Positions 50,391-59,615 of a stretch of 64,000 nucleotides of DNA are shown here, piece by piece. Within the stretch, counting starts at the first letter, position 1. Every line of letters begins with the position of its first letter. Location: contig NZ_JANAVF010000008.1 in the NCBI RefSeq assembly GCF_024213195.1, positions 277,947-341,946 on the forward strand, written 5' to 3'. The translations under genes and the position numbers were made by a program. Under the pieces are notes generated by a model. The model made no database searches. It saw only the letters and a program-made list of their open reading frames with translations, and had not been told where the DNA came from. Origin of the DNA: Streptomyces sp. TBY4. GTDB taxonomy: Bacteria; Actinomycetota; Actinomycetes; Streptomycetales; Streptomycetaceae.

Positions 50391-51854
50391 ATGACCCAGT
50401 CCTCTGTGGAGTCCAAGCCCAGTGCGGAGGGAGCCGGAGACGGCTCTTCGTCCCCCGCTGGACAGTCTTGGCTCGACCGGTACTTTCACATCAGCAAGCG
50501 CGGCTCCAAGGTCGGCAATGAGGTTCGTGGCGGTATCACGACCTTCATGGCCATGGCCTACATCCTCCTGCTGAACCCCCTGCTCCTCTCGGGCAAGGAC
50601 GTCGAGGGCACCACGATGGCCGCCTCGGCGATCATCACCGCCACGGCGTTCGCCGCAGCCGTCTCGACGCTCCTCATGGGCTTCGTCGGCAAGGTCCCGC
50701 TCGCCCTCGCCGCCGGCCTCTCGGTCTCCGGCGTGCTGGCCTCGCAGGTGGCCCCGCAGATGACCTGGCCGCAGGCCATGGGCATGTGCGTGGTCTACGG
50801 CATCGTGATCTGTCTCCTGGTTGTCACCGGCCTCCGAGAGATGATCATGAACGCGATCCCCCTCGCGCTCAAGCACGCCATCACCATGGGCATCGGCCTC
50901 TTCGTCGCCCTGATCGGCTTCGTGAAGGCGGGCTTCGTCGGCAACGGCGGGGAGTTCATGCCCCCCGTCCAGCTCGGCGCGACCGGTGAGCTCTCCGGCT
51001 GGCCCGTCCTGCTCTTCGCGATCACGCTGGTCGCGATCTTCATGCTCCAGGCCCGCAAGGTGCCCGGCGCGATCCTGATCGGCATCGTCGGCGGCACGGT
51101 TCTCGCCGCGATCCTCAACGCCATCGTGGACATCGACCCGAAGGCCTGGAAGAACGGTCCGCCGGAGCTGACCGGCTCCGCGGTCTCCGCGCCCGACTTC
51201 TCGCTCTTCGGTGACGTCTCCTTCGGCGGCTGGGGCGATGTCGGCTACATGACCGTCGGCATGATCGTCTTCACCCTGGTGCTCGCCGGCTTCTTCGACG
51301 CGATGGCCACCATCATCGGCGTCGGCACCGAGGCCAAGCTCGCCGACGAGCAGGGCCGCATGCCGGGCCTGTCCAAGGCGCTGTTCATCGACGGTGCCGG
51401 TGGCGCCATCGGTGGCATCTCCGGTGGCTCCGGCCAGACCGTGTTCGTCGAGTCCGCCACCGGCGTCGGTGAGGGTGCCCGCACGGGTCTCGCCTCCGTC
51501 GTCACCGGCCTCTTCTTCGCCGCCTGCCTCTTCTTCACCCCGATCACCCAGATCGTCCCGGGTGAGGTCGCCTCCGCGGCCCTGGTCGTCATCGGCGCGA
51601 TGATGATGCAGAACGCCCGCCACGTGGACTGGGCCGACAGCTCGACCTCGATCCCGGTCTTCCTGACCGTCGTGGTCATGCCCTTCACGTACTCGATCAC
51701 CGCCGGTGTCGCCGCGGGTGTCATCTCCTACGTCGCCATCAAGGTCGCTCAGGGCAAGGCCCGTGAGATCGGCGGCTTCATGTGGGCGCTGACCGGAATC
51801 TTCCTGGTCTTCTTCGCGCTCCACCCGATCGAGAGCTGGCTCGGCGTCGGCTGA
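50391..51854 (+). CDS. NCS2 family purine permease (AzgA-like)
   Basis: A 487-aa transporter with about 13-14 membrane segments that probably imports hypoxanthine, guanine or adenine with protons. The family features are GGITTFMAMAYILLLNPLLLS near the N-terminus, GFFDAMATIIGVGTEAKLADEQG (substrate and proton region) and the GGISGGSGQTVFVESATGVGEGARTGLASVVTG motif. The N-terminal ~35 residues are polar. ATG 50391 has GGGAG nine bases upstream. Its position between the xanthine dehydrogenase and XdhC genes ties uptake to oxidation of purines. Confidence 0.93.
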   Translation: MTQSSVESKPSAEGAGDGSSSPAGQSWLDRYFHISKRGSKVGNEVRGGITTFMAMAYILLLNPLLLSGKDVEGTTMAASAIITATAFAAAVSTLLMGFVGKVPLALAAGLSVSGVLASQVAPQMTWPQAMGMCVVYGIVICLLVVTGLREMIMNAIPLALKHAITMGIGLFVALIGFVKAGFVGNGGEFMPPVQLGATGELSGWPVLLFAITLVAIFMLQARKVPGAILIGIVGGTVLAAILNAIVDIDPKAWKNGPPELTGSAVSAPDFSLFGDVSFGGWGDVGYMTVGMIVFTLVLAGFFDAMATIIGVGTEAKLADEQGRMPGLSKALFIDGAGGAIGGISGGSGQTVFVESATGVGEGARTGLASVVTGLFFAACLFFTPITQIVPGEVASAALVVIGAMMMQNARHVDWADSSTSIPVFLTVVVMPFTYSITAGVAAGVISYVAIKVAQGKAREIGGFMWALTGIFLVFFALHPIESWLGVG

Positions 51855-51945
51855 GCCGACCCGTCCGCTCCGTAGGAAAAGCCGTACCAGCCGCACCTCT
51901 CCACGTATCTGATACTGGAAACCGAACCCCTCCGAGGAGGCCCCC

Positions 51946-53109
51946 ATGCTGGACATCGCCGAAGAACTGAACCGGTGGGTCGAGCAGGGACGTGACTTCG
52001 CCGTCGCCACGGTCGTGGCGGTCGGCGGGAGCGCACCCAGGCAGCCCGGAGCGGCCCTCGCCGTCGACAGTGACGGAACGGCCATCGGTTCGGTCTCCGG
52101 TGGATGCGTGGAGGGTGCGGTGTACGAGCTGTGCCAGCAGGCGCTGGAGGACGGCGAGACCGTCCAGGAGCGCTTCGGCTACAGCGATGACGATGCCTTC
52201 GCCGTCGGTCTGACCTGCGGCGGAATCATCGACATCCTCGTGACCCCGGTCCACGTGGACTCTCCCGCCCGGGAGGTGTTCGCGGCTTCGCTGGCCGCCG
52301 CCGCCCGCGGGGAGGCGGCGGCGGTCGCCCGGATCGCCGAGGGCCCGGCCGAGCTCATGGGCCGTGCCGTACTCGTCCGGGGCGAAGGCTCCTACGAGGG
52401 CGGGTTCGGCGGTCACCCCGAGCTGGACCGTGCCATCGCCGACGAGGCCCGGGCCATGCTCGACGCCGGCAAGACCGGCGTGCTGGAGATCGGTGCCGAC
52501 GGCCGCCTCTGCGGAGAGCCGCTCAAGGTGCTGGTCGAGTCCAGTGTCCCGCCGCCGCGGATGGTCGTCTTCGGCGCCATCGACTTCGCCTCCGCCCTGG
52601 TGCGGATCGGCAAGTTCCTGGGCTACCGGGTGACGCTGTGCGACGCCCGGCCCGTCTTCGCCACGAAGAAGCGTTTCCCCGAAGCGGACGAGATCGTGGT
52701 CGACTGGCCGCACCGCTACCTGGAGGAGCAGTCCTCCTCCGGTGCGATCGACGGCCGGACGGTCCTGTGCGTCCTCACGCACGACGCCAAGTTCGACGTC
52801 CCGCTCCTCGAACTGGCCCTCAAGCTTCCCGTCGCCTACGTCGGCGCCATGGGCTCCCGCCGCACCCACGAGGACCGCAACAAGCGGCTCCGCGAGGTCG
52901 GCGTGACCGAGCTCGAACTGGCCCGGCTGCGCTCCCCGATCGGCCTGGACCTCGGGGCCCGCTCTCCGGAGGAGACCGCGCTGTCCATCGCCGCCGAGAT
53001 CGTCGCCAACCGGCGCGGCGGCACCGGCGCGGCCCTGACCGGCGCGCACATCCCGATCCACCCGGATGTCGCGAACACGGTGATCAGCAGGATCGGTTCC
53101 GTCGCTTGA
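51946..53109 (+). CDS. xdhC: XdhC family molybdenum cofactor insertion protein
   Basis: A 387-aa protein needed to sulfurate Moco and insert it into xanthine dehydrogenase. The N-terminal XdhC/CoxI domain has AVATVVAVGGSAPRQPGAAL and GSVSGGCVEGAVYE; the C-terminal Rossmann-like domain has MVVFGAIDFASALVRIGKFLG and GAMGSRRTHEDRNKRL. GAGGAGG stands nine bases before the ATG. It lies 91 bp after the permease gene and ends in a strong hairpin, closing the purine cluster. Confidence 0.93.
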   Translation: MLDIAEELNRWVEQGRDFAVATVVAVGGSAPRQPGAALAVDSDGTAIGSVSGGCVEGAVYELCQQALEDGETVQERFGYSDDDAFAVGLTCGGIIDILVTPVHVDSPAREVFAASLAAAARGEAAAVARIAEGPAELMGRAVLVRGEGSYEGGFGGHPELDRAIADEARAMLDAGKTGVLEIGADGRLCGEPLKVLVESSVPPPRMVVFGAIDFASALVRIGKFLGYRVTLCDARPVFATKKRFPEADEIVVDWPHRYLEEQSSSGAIDGRTVLCVLTHDAKFDVPLLELALKLPVAYVGAMGSRRTHEDRNKRLREVGVTELELARLRSPIGLDLGARSPEETALSIAAEIVANRRGGTGAALTGAHIPIHPDVANTVISRIGSVA

Positions 53110-53136
53110 AGAGGTGACGGGCTGTAGCACGGTGTG

Positions 53137-53171
53137 GAAAGGGCGCGACCCCGTGGGGGTTGCGCCCTTTC
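53137..53171 (+). terminator. Terminator of the purine cluster
   Basis: A 16-bp stem (53137-53152 with 53156-53171, one G-T pair) with a 3-base loop, starting 27 bases after the xdhC stop and followed by GTTGTT. It is strong even without a clean T-tract. Confidence 0.85.
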
Positions 53172-53182
53172 GTTGTTCCCCC

Positions 53183-53200
53183 TATCTTACCGGCCGGTAA
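53183..53200. promoter_or_regulatory. TTACCGGCCGGTAA operator overlapping a -10
   Basis: A perfect 14-bp palindrome (53187-53200), of a form common for TetR regulators, directly after and overlapping TATCTT (53183-53188), a good -10. It is 30 bp before the beta-propeller start. No TetR gene is adjacent, so the regulator acts in trans. Confidence 0.6.
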
Positions 53201-53229
53201 CAGCGTCTCCCCGTAATGGAGTTGACCGG

Positions 53230-54540
53230 ATGTCTGCCAGCCGATCGAGCAACCGCGGCCCCTTGACGGCCTTTCCGGCCTTACCGGCCCTGGCGGCCGC
53301 GGCCGCGCTGGCCCTGGCGGCCCTCGCGGCCGGGCCCGGGCCCGCGGCGGGCGCCGCGCTGCCGGCCGCGGCCGCCGGGCCGGCCGGGCCGGGGCCGCGC
53401 GAGGTGCTGTTCGTGGGCAACAACTGGGAGGGCACCGCCGACGTCCTCGCCTCCACCGGGGACCTGGCCAGGGTGGGCCGGATCAACATGATCCCGGACA
53501 AGGAGGAGCGGCTCCGGGAGATCTGGCTCAACCCGGTGAAGCTCGCCTACTTCCTGGGCGTCCGGGCCACCGCGGGCGAGGGCCACGACCAGTTCGTGGA
53601 CGACATGTACACCACCCCGGACGGCTCCGCCGTCGTCGCCTCCCGCCCCAGCTTCGCCGACGTCGTCTCCATCGACCTCCGCACCGGCCGGATCAACTGG
53701 CGCTTTCCCGTCGCCGGTTACCGGTCCGACCACATGGCGGTCTCCCCGGACGGCACCCGCGTGGCGGTCTCGGCCTCCACCGCCAACACCGTGCACGTCC
53801 TCGACATGGCCACCGGCCGCCAGGCCGGCTCCTTCGCCACCGGTGACAAACCGCACGAGAACACCTTCACCCGGGACGGCCGCCTCCTGTGGAACAGCTC
53901 CATCGGTGACGTGACCTCCGCCCTCGACGCACCCTGGCTGGACTGGACGAAGGGCGACCGCCGGATCACGGTCGCCGACGCGCAGACCTTCCGCCCCGTC
54001 CGGGTGATCGACATGCGGGCCCGCCTCGACGCCTTCGGGCGCTCCGACCTGTCCGACGCGGTCCGGCCCATGTCCTTCACCCCGGACGAGTCGAAGCTCT
54101 ACTTCCAGGTGTCCTTCTTCAACGGCTTCGCCGAGTACGACGTGGCCGCCGACCGGATCACCCGTATCAAGACCCTCCCCGTGAACCCCGCCACCAGCCC
54201 CGACCGCACCACCTGGGTCAACGACTCCCGGCACCACGGCATGTCCATGAGCCCGGACGGGTCCAAGCTGTGCATCGCGGGGACCATGGACGACTACGCG
54301 ACCGTCGTTGACCGGGCCACCCTGGAGCAGGGGCCGCTGGTCCCCGCCGCCAAGCCGTACTGGGCCACCGTCGACGGGGACGGCTCCGGCTGCGTGATCT
54401 CCGAGAGCGGCGCCGACCAGGTCACGGCCATCGACTTCGCGACCGGCGCCAAGAGGGTCTCCGTACCCGTCGGCGACCACCCGCAGCGGATCCGCCTCGG
54501 CCACGTCCCGGCCGGCTGGACGGGGCCGGCCGCGAACTGA
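53230..54540 (+). CDS. Secreted beta-propeller (YncE-like) protein
   Basis: A 436-aa exported protein. An Ala-rich signal segment (residues ~15-55, ALAAAAALALAALAAG) is followed by repeated WD/NHL-like blades with DGSAVVAS, SPDGTRVAVSAS, DGRLLWNSS and SPDGSKLCIAG motifs, typical of YncE/lactonase-fold seven-bladed propellers. No enzymatic residues can be assigned. ATG 53230 has GGAG eight bases upstream. The gene ends one base before the convergent PLD-like gene begins its stop, so the two 3' ends abut. Confidence 0.85.
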   Translation: MSASRSSNRGPLTAFPALPALAAAAALALAALAAGPGPAAGAALPAAAAGPAGPGPREVLFVGNNWEGTADVLASTGDLARVGRINMIPDKEERLREIWLNPVKLAYFLGVRATAGEGHDQFVDDMYTTPDGSAVVASRPSFADVVSIDLRTGRINWRFPVAGYRSDHMAVSPDGTRVAVSASTANTVHVLDMATGRQAGSFATGDKPHENTFTRDGRLLWNSSIGDVTSALDAPWLDWTKGDRRITVADAQTFRPVRVIDMRARLDAFGRSDLSDAVRPMSFTPDESKLYFQVSFFNGFAEYDVAADRITRIKTLPVNPATSPDRTTWVNDSRHHGMSMSPDGSKLCIAGTMDDYATVVDRATLEQGPLVPAAKPYWATVDGDGSGCVISESGADQVTAIDFATGAKRVSVPVGDHPQRIRLGHVPAGWTGPAAN

Positions 54541-54541
54541 C

Positions 54542-55894
54542 CTACGGGGCTCCGCCGTACTGGGACTCCGCGAGGGCGGCGGCGCGCTGGTCGCGGAAGT
54601 TCGCCGCGTAGGCTTCGTGCACCGTGGGGCTGTTGTACTTCAGCAGGGCTTCGTCGTTGCTGGTCAGGGCCATGCCGGTGTAGGTGTGGCTGCCGGTGAA
54701 GACGAGCTTCTGGTCCTTCGCGCCCTTGTAGGAGCCCTCGATGAGCAGGTACTTGGTGTGGCTGAAGGTTCCGGAGAGCTGGGGGTCGGCCGGGTTCTTC
54801 AGGTCGTCGTTGGCCAGCCGGTGGAGGGAGATCCTGCCCTTGCCGGTCGACCTGGTGAGCCAGTAGGCCGTCTCGCGGTGCACGCCCTCGGCCTCGTAGT
54901 CGGAGAGCTTGCCGTACACGACGTCGATGAAGCAGCCGGCGTCGGCCAGCTTCCAGAGCTTCTCGGCCACGACCGGCCGGGAGATGTGGCCGTTGGCGAT
55001 GCGGATCACGGTGCGGCCGTCGGCCGTGCCGTGGCCGGCGGTGTTGCCGTGGCAGACCGGGGCGGAGGTCCCGTCCGGGTTCGTCACGGGGGTCTCGACC
55101 ATGCTCAGGATGTTCTCGACGACGTCCGTCGAACTGCGCGGGAAGAAGTAGCCCTTGGCGAGCCCGGCCTCCACGTCGATGGCCAGGTTGTCGACCCGCC
55201 CCGACCCGTCCGGCAGTGCTTGCGAAGCGGCCAGCAGGTCGAAGTAGCGGGTGTAGCCGGCGTGCAGGTCCGCGTTGTCGGCGACGGTCAGGGCGTCGTT
55301 CCAGGCGGACTCGCGGTCCCAGGTGGTGAGGTTGCCCGAGGACTGGACGACGACGTTGTCGACGGGCTTGCCCTTGTCGGGAAGACCGCTTCCGGTGGTC
55401 CGGGAGAAGAGGAAGAACTTGTTGTGGTTGACGCCGCCCGTGCCCTTGGCCAGGCACGGCCGGTTCGCGGCGCACACCTTGAACCAGGAGGTGCCGTACG
55501 TCGTGCCCGCGGGCGGGGTCGCCGCGAAGGCCGTGGTCAGCTTGTCCCTCACCGTGGCACCGGAGCCGGACATCCAGGCGTCCGTGATGCTGTTGTCGTC
55601 GACGAGGACCTGGACGTTCACGTTCCTGCGGTGCGCCGCCGCGAGCTGGTCCGCGAGCCAGCTCGATCCGAACAGGTACAGGGATATGCGGATGGTCGAG
55701 CCGCTCTGGGCGCCGTTGACCAGGCGACCCAGCTGGCTGAGGATCGCGCCCTGCTCCGCCGTGGTGCCCCTGGGCTTGTTGAAGACGGGGCCGGTGGTCA
55801 CGTACGTCGTGGTGTCCTCGGCGGAGGCGGCCGGAGCGCCCACCGTCAGGAGGCCCCCGATGAGCAGGGCCGTGAGGATTCTCTTGATGATCAC
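54542..55894 (-). CDS. Secreted phospholipase D-like protein
   Basis: A 450-aa exported protein. After the signal peptide (IIKRILTALLIGGLLTVGAP, cleavage near ASAE) two PLD-like halves follow, each with an HxK core: H157/K159 in VNHNKFFLF and H379/K381 in FSHTKYLLIEG. A downstream Asp, which would complete the classical HxKxxxxD motif, is not obvious in the second half (EGSYKGAKD may fill it), so this is the PLDc_2-type family rather than a classical Streptomyces PLD. Its substrate is a phosphodiester of unknown type. GTG 55894 is used; a GTG nine bases earlier is possible. Confidence 0.83.
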   Translation of the reverse strand: MIIKRILTALLIGGLLTVGAPAASAEDTTTYVTTGPVFNKPRGTTAEQGAILSQLGRLVNGAQSGSTIRISLYLFGSSWLADQLAAAHRRNVNVQVLVDDNSITDAWMSGSGATVRDKLTTAFAATPPAGTTYGTSWFKVCAANRPCLAKGTGGVNHNKFFLFSRTTGSGLPDKGKPVDNVVVQSSGNLTTWDRESAWNDALTVADNADLHAGYTRYFDLLAASQALPDGSGRVDNLAIDVEAGLAKGYFFPRSSTDVVENILSMVETPVTNPDGTSAPVCHGNTAGHGTADGRTVIRIANGHISRPVVAEKLWKLADAGCFIDVVYGKLSDYEAEGVHRETAYWLTRSTGKGRISLHRLANDDLKNPADPQLSGTFSHTKYLLIEGSYKGAKDQKLVFTGSHTYTGMALTSNDEALLKYNSPTVHEAYAANFRDQRAAALAESQYGGAP

Positions 55895-55953
55895 GCGGGT
55901 CACTTTACGGCCGGCCCGCCCCGGCACCGGGCCGGGGCGAGGTGGTGCGGCGC

Positions 55954-58173
55954 TCAGCGGGCGGGCAGGGAGATCCGGGCCGCCGACATGCCGAATCCGG
56001 TGCTCAGGACGCCGGTTGAGATCCCGTCGCCCAGTCGGTGCAGGTCCTCCGAGCGGTAACGCTTCGCCTTCTGGTGCCAGTTGAGGATCGCGGCCAGCCA
56101 GTCCTGCAACTCGCCCACGTAGGCGTCGAGTCCGGCCCGTGCGTCGGCGCCCAGCTGCCAGTCGTCGTAGAGCAGCGGCAGCTGGCCGGCGACGATGTGC
56201 TCGAACTCCTCGGTGCGGCGGGTCAGCAGCTCGTGGCAGATGTGCAGGGCCTCCGGGTACCCGATGTCGAAGAAGTTCCGGGTGACGAGCACGTAGTTGT
56301 GCACCTCGCCCTCGACCTCCACCTCCTTCTGGTACGAGAAGAGGTCGTTGATCAGGCAGCCGGCGTCGGCGACCGCGTTCTCCAGGGAGCGGATGGTGCT
56401 GGAGGCGTAGATCTCCTGCGGGATGCCCCGGCCCGCCTGGCCGAGCCGGCACAGGTACATGGTGAGGTAGGTGCCGAAGGTGCGGCGGCGCATCTCGGCG
56501 TAGTCCACCGGGTCCGGGATGCGGTTCAGGATCTGGTTCTCCACCTCCCACAGCCAGCTCTCCAGCATGTCCACGAGGGTGGCCCGGAACTCCGCGCGCA
56601 CCCGGGGATCCATGTCCCGGCTGGTGCGCACCCACAGGTCGGCGAGGGAACGTTCCAGCGCGGTGACGGGCACCGCCTGCTCGGTGTGGTCCACCGGGAT
56701 CATGGCGAGGAGCCGGGCGTGGGTGGCCTTGGCGGCGGAGAGGTTCCTGGAGTGGGCGAAGACCACCGGGTAGTAGTCGTCCCCGTACGTCCCCCAGGTC
56801 AGCCAGCAGGCGTTGAGGGTCAGGGCCTCGGGGGTGGCGTCGGGGTCGAGGCCGGCGGAGCAGAGCGCGAAGTCGTAGCCGCGCAGCCGCTCTTCGGTCC
56901 AGATGGCCGATCCGGGGTCGCCGGGGTGCGGGTCGAGGAGTCCCATCTCCCGGGCCCAGGCGACGGATTCCTCGCGCGCGCGGGCGTGGTGCGGGCTGAG
57001 GGTGAGCGGGAAGGGCATGTAGACGTCCGGGACCACGGACGGTCCCGTGTGCTCGAAGGGGACGTGGGTGAAGGAGCGGCGGCGCAGCTCCAGGGCGCGC
57101 GGGGCGAGGAGGGAGCGCAGGTCGAGGGCGGTGGTGCCGAGGCCCGAGGGCATGAACGGCAGGGTGAGCGGGGCGGTGGCCCGGGCCTCCTTGTTCATGT
57201 AGCGGCTGGAGACCATGTGCCATTCGTGCCCGCCGGACTGCCAGTCCTGGAGGCCCTTGGCGTAGGCGAGGACGGCGGCGATCTCCGCCGGGTCCATGGC
57301 GTGGTCGGCGAAGAGCTGGGGGAGTTCGGCGAGGGCGGTCTGCTCGAACTGCTGGAGCCGGGAGGTGAGGAGGTCGTTCGAAGCCTCCGCGGCCTCCTGG
57401 GTGGTGCAGTCGAGGAAGGTCTCCAGCACCAGGACGGCGTTGGAGAGTTCGCCCTCCTCGGAGACCTCGCGCTGGTAGGAGAAGAGGTCGTTCCTGATGT
57501 GCACGGCGTCCGAGAAGGAGTCGCGCAGCACGCAGAGGGGGCGGGAGTGCGCGACGCGGGCCGGGACCTCCGCGGCGACGTACTCGACGAGGCCGGCCGA
57601 CCAGGGGGCGCCGCCGACCTTGCGGCGCATCTCGATGTATTCGAGGGGGTTGGCGACCCGCCCGATGTCGATGTTGGCGAGCTCCCACATCGATTCGTCG
57701 AGCAGGTTCTTGGTGGACAGGGAGAACCGTTCCCGCCAGTGCGCCGACATGGCCGGGACGGTACGGGCCCACAGGTCGGCGAGTCCGGCCTCGACGGGGT
57801 TGGTGGCCTCGGGGAACCCGTCCGCCAGGTCCATCGGCATGAAGGCGCCGAGCCGGTCGAGGTAGGCCTTGGCCCCCGCGCGGTCCTGGGAGCGTTTGAA
57901 CATCTCCAGGAAGTGGTCGTCGAAGAAGAAGACCCACACGTACCAGTCGGTGACCAGCGACAGCGCCTCGGCGTCGCAGTCGGGGTGGGTGTACGAGCAG
58001 AGCAGGGCGTAGTCGTGCGAGTCGAGGTCGCTCTCCTCCCAGACGCCGGAACCCTCCAGCATCCCGAAGTCGCGGGCCCACTTCTTGGTGTGGACCCTGG
58101 CGTCCTCCAGGTGGGGGTTCAGTCGCGCCGGATATGGCACATAGAAATCCGGCAGTTGGAACGGCTGCGTCAC
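55954..58173 (-). CDS. geoA: Germacradienol/geosmin synthase
   Basis: A 739-aa bifunctional terpene cyclase. The N-terminal half has the Asp-rich motif DDHFLE (85-90) and the NSE motif NDLFSYQREVSEEGE; it makes germacradienol from farnesyl diphosphate. The C-terminal half has GDDYYPV and NDLFSYQKEVEVEGE and cleaves and re-cyclises the product to geosmin with loss of acetone. Both metal-binding motifs are complete in both halves, so it should be active. It is a little longer than the S. coelicolor enzyme (726 aa). It begins at GTG with no strong ribosome binding site. Confidence 0.97.
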   Translation of the reverse strand: MTQPFQLPDFYVPYPARLNPHLEDARVHTKKWARDFGMLEGSGVWEESDLDSHDYALLCSYTHPDCDAEALSLVTDWYVWVFFFDDHFLEMFKRSQDRAGAKAYLDRLGAFMPMDLADGFPEATNPVEAGLADLWARTVPAMSAHWRERFSLSTKNLLDESMWELANIDIGRVANPLEYIEMRRKVGGAPWSAGLVEYVAAEVPARVAHSRPLCVLRDSFSDAVHIRNDLFSYQREVSEEGELSNAVLVLETFLDCTTQEAAEASNDLLTSRLQQFEQTALAELPQLFADHAMDPAEIAAVLAYAKGLQDWQSGGHEWHMVSSRYMNKEARATAPLTLPFMPSGLGTTALDLRSLLAPRALELRRRSFTHVPFEHTGPSVVPDVYMPFPLTLSPHHARAREESVAWAREMGLLDPHPGDPGSAIWTEERLRGYDFALCSAGLDPDATPEALTLNACWLTWGTYGDDYYPVVFAHSRNLSAAKATHARLLAMIPVDHTEQAVPVTALERSLADLWVRTSRDMDPRVRAEFRATLVDMLESWLWEVENQILNRIPDPVDYAEMRRRTFGTYLTMYLCRLGQAGRGIPQEIYASSTIRSLENAVADAGCLINDLFSYQKEVEVEGEVHNYVLVTRNFFDIGYPEALHICHELLTRRTEEFEHIVAGQLPLLYDDWQLGADARAGLDAYVGELQDWLAAILNWHQKAKRYRSEDLHRLGDGISTGVLSTGFGMSAARISLPAR

Positions 58174-58199
58174 GGCAGGGTGGGCCTTTCGTCTGACGG

Positions 58200-58221
58200 T
58201 CTCGTGTGGTTCCTCACGAGA
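58200..58221. promoter_or_regulatory. TCTCGTG-N8-CACGAGA inverted repeat upstream of geoA
   Basis: A perfect 7-bp inverted repeat with an 8-bp spacer, 27 bp upstream of the geosmin synthase start on its template. It could be the operator of a regulator of geosmin synthesis or a leader hairpin. Confidence 0.45.
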
Positions 58222-58337
58222 TCAGCAGGGCACTACCCGTGGCGCCGGTGGGATAAGGGGGAGTTCACTTCATCAGGTGACGTGCGGGTGGTTCTGTGGC
58301 GGATGGGGCCGCAGGGAAGTAGGGGGACGGGGGAGGC

Positions 58338-58368
58338 GTGCCGGGGAAGTGGTGCACCTCCCCGGCAC
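58338..58368 (-). terminator. Hairpin after aroD
   Basis: GTGCCGGGGA / TCCCCGGCAC with an 11-base loop, starting 27 bases after the aroD stop on the minus strand and ahead of the geoA promoter. Confidence 0.6.
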
Positions 58369-58395
58369 GGCCCTCGGGCCTCCGCGGCGCGGGGC

Positions 58396-59133
58396 TCAGC
58401 CCTCCGCGGACTTCCGCTCGTCGAACGCCGGGTAGAACTTGCGCAGCAGGCCGAAGGTCTCGGGGAAGTCGAGCTGGCCGGGGGCGGAGCTGGCGCCGAA
58501 GAAGGAGTACGTGATCCGCGAGCCGAGGGCGGGGAAGAAGACGCGCGAGACGGCCCCGGCCTCGCCCATGGCGATGACGATCAGCCGGGTGTCCTCGGCT
58601 CCGGCGCGCAGCAGGAGCGAGGCGAGGCGCCGTACGTCGTCCTCGGACCGGACCATGGTGGACACCTTGACCACGTCGGCGCCAGCGCTCTTCGCGTCGT
58701 CGATGACCGCCTGGAGTTCTTCGGTGGCCGGGGTGAATTCGAAATTGTGATAGGAGACGAGCGCCACGGTGTCGTGCCGGTGGGCGGCCTCGATCACCTC
58801 GGAGAGGATTTCCCCGGAGGAGAGCTCGATGTCCACGGCCTGGACCTGGGGGGCGAGCGCGCGGAACAGTTCGAGGCGCTCGGCCTCGGTGCCCTTCCAG
58901 TCGCCGCCCTCGCGGGCGGAGCGGATGGTGGCCAGCACGGGCAGGGCCTTGAACGCGTCCACCTGCGCCAGGACATGGGCCGTGCCGGTCGCCGCGTACC
59001 GGTCGACGCGCAGTTCGGCCACGTCGACGCCGGCGCTCTTCGCGGCGTGCGCGCGCGGCTCGGTCTCGCTGTCGTCGAAGCTGACGGCCACCAGCGGAAT
59101 CCCGCCGTCGAGAAGCGCCCGCAGTGAATTCAT
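58396..59133 (-). CDS. aroD: Type I 3-dehydroquinate dehydratase
   Basis: A 245-aa class I dehydroquinase, which works through a Schiff base. The catalytic lysine is K156 (DVVKVSTM), the general acid/base is H129 (VSYHNF) and the substrate carboxylate contacts include E40 (AELRVD) and the R in LGSRITYSFFG. It converts 3-dehydroquinate to 3-dehydroshikimate. Streptomyces use a type II enzyme in the primary shikimate pathway, so this unrelated isozyme is probably for another purpose such as quinate catabolism or a secondary pathway. No other aro or qui gene is near. Confidence 0.9.
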   Translation of the reverse strand: MNSLRALLDGGIPLVAVSFDDSETEPRAHAAKSAGVDVAELRVDRYAATGTAHVLAQVDAFKALPVLATIRSAREGGDWKGTEAERLELFRALAPQVQAVDIELSSGEILSEVIEAAHRHDTVALVSYHNFEFTPATEELQAVIDDAKSAGADVVKVSTMVRSEDDVRRLASLLLRAGAEDTRLIVIAMGEAGAVSRVFFPALGSRITYSFFGASSAPGQLDFPETFGLLRKFYPAFDERKSAEG

Positions 59134-59353
59134 TTCTTGGTCACAGCCTTTTCGATCCGATATCCCGACGCGAAGTGCAGGGTGAACAGGGCGGATTATA
59201 CGTGGAATCGCCCGGGGTGAGGGGGCTGCCCGCCCCTTGGTCGGTCGGGGGTCCGGTGTGCTCGAAGGCGGGGTGTCGCACCCCGGAATGCTTGTCCGAT
59301 TGTTCTAGGTTTGTGCCATCAGTTCATACTTTCGAGTTCCGGGAGAGAGACTC

Positions 59354-59572
59354 ATGGCGATCGACCTCGACAAGGTGCTGGACAAGGCGTGGGCCGACAA
59401 GCCGCTCGCGGAGGTGCTCGCGGCCCCGGTGGCCGCGCTCAAGGGCGTCACCGACAAGGACGGCGAGCTGCTGCTGGAGGCCTTCGGCGTGAAGACCGTC
59501 GCCGATTTCGGCCAGCTGAAGTACGCGCGCTGGGCGCAGGCGCTCGTGGCGCTGAACCAGACCACGAAGTAG
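59354..59572 (+). CDS. 72-aa small helical protein, function unknown
   Basis: A compact protein (DKAWADKPLAEVLAAPVAALKG then LLLEAFGVKTVADFGQLKYA) whose second half looks like a helix-hairpin-helix or SAM-like fold (FGVKTVADFGQL). A GGGAGAGAGACTC stretch gives a good ribosome binding site. I recall similar short proteins in many Streptomyces. It is transcribed alone. DNA binding or a protein adaptor role is a guess. Confidence 0.8.
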   Translation: MAIDLDKVLDKAWADKPLAEVLAAPVAALKGVTDKDGELLLEAFGVKTVADFGQLKYARWAQALVALNQTTK

Positions 59573-59615
59573 CTGAACCGGACCGCGAAGCAGCAAAGTC
59601 GCCGGGGCGTCGCGG

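Noticed and set aside
54542..58081. Single 1179-aa minus-strand frame
   Set aside because: It is the PLD-like protein preceded by an out-of-frame reading of geosmin synthase; the signal peptide at GTG 55894 marks the true start.
54542..59133. Terpene biosynthetic cluster around geoA
   Set aside because: Geosmin synthase works alone; the flanking PLD-like and dehydroquinase genes have no evident role in terpene synthesis.
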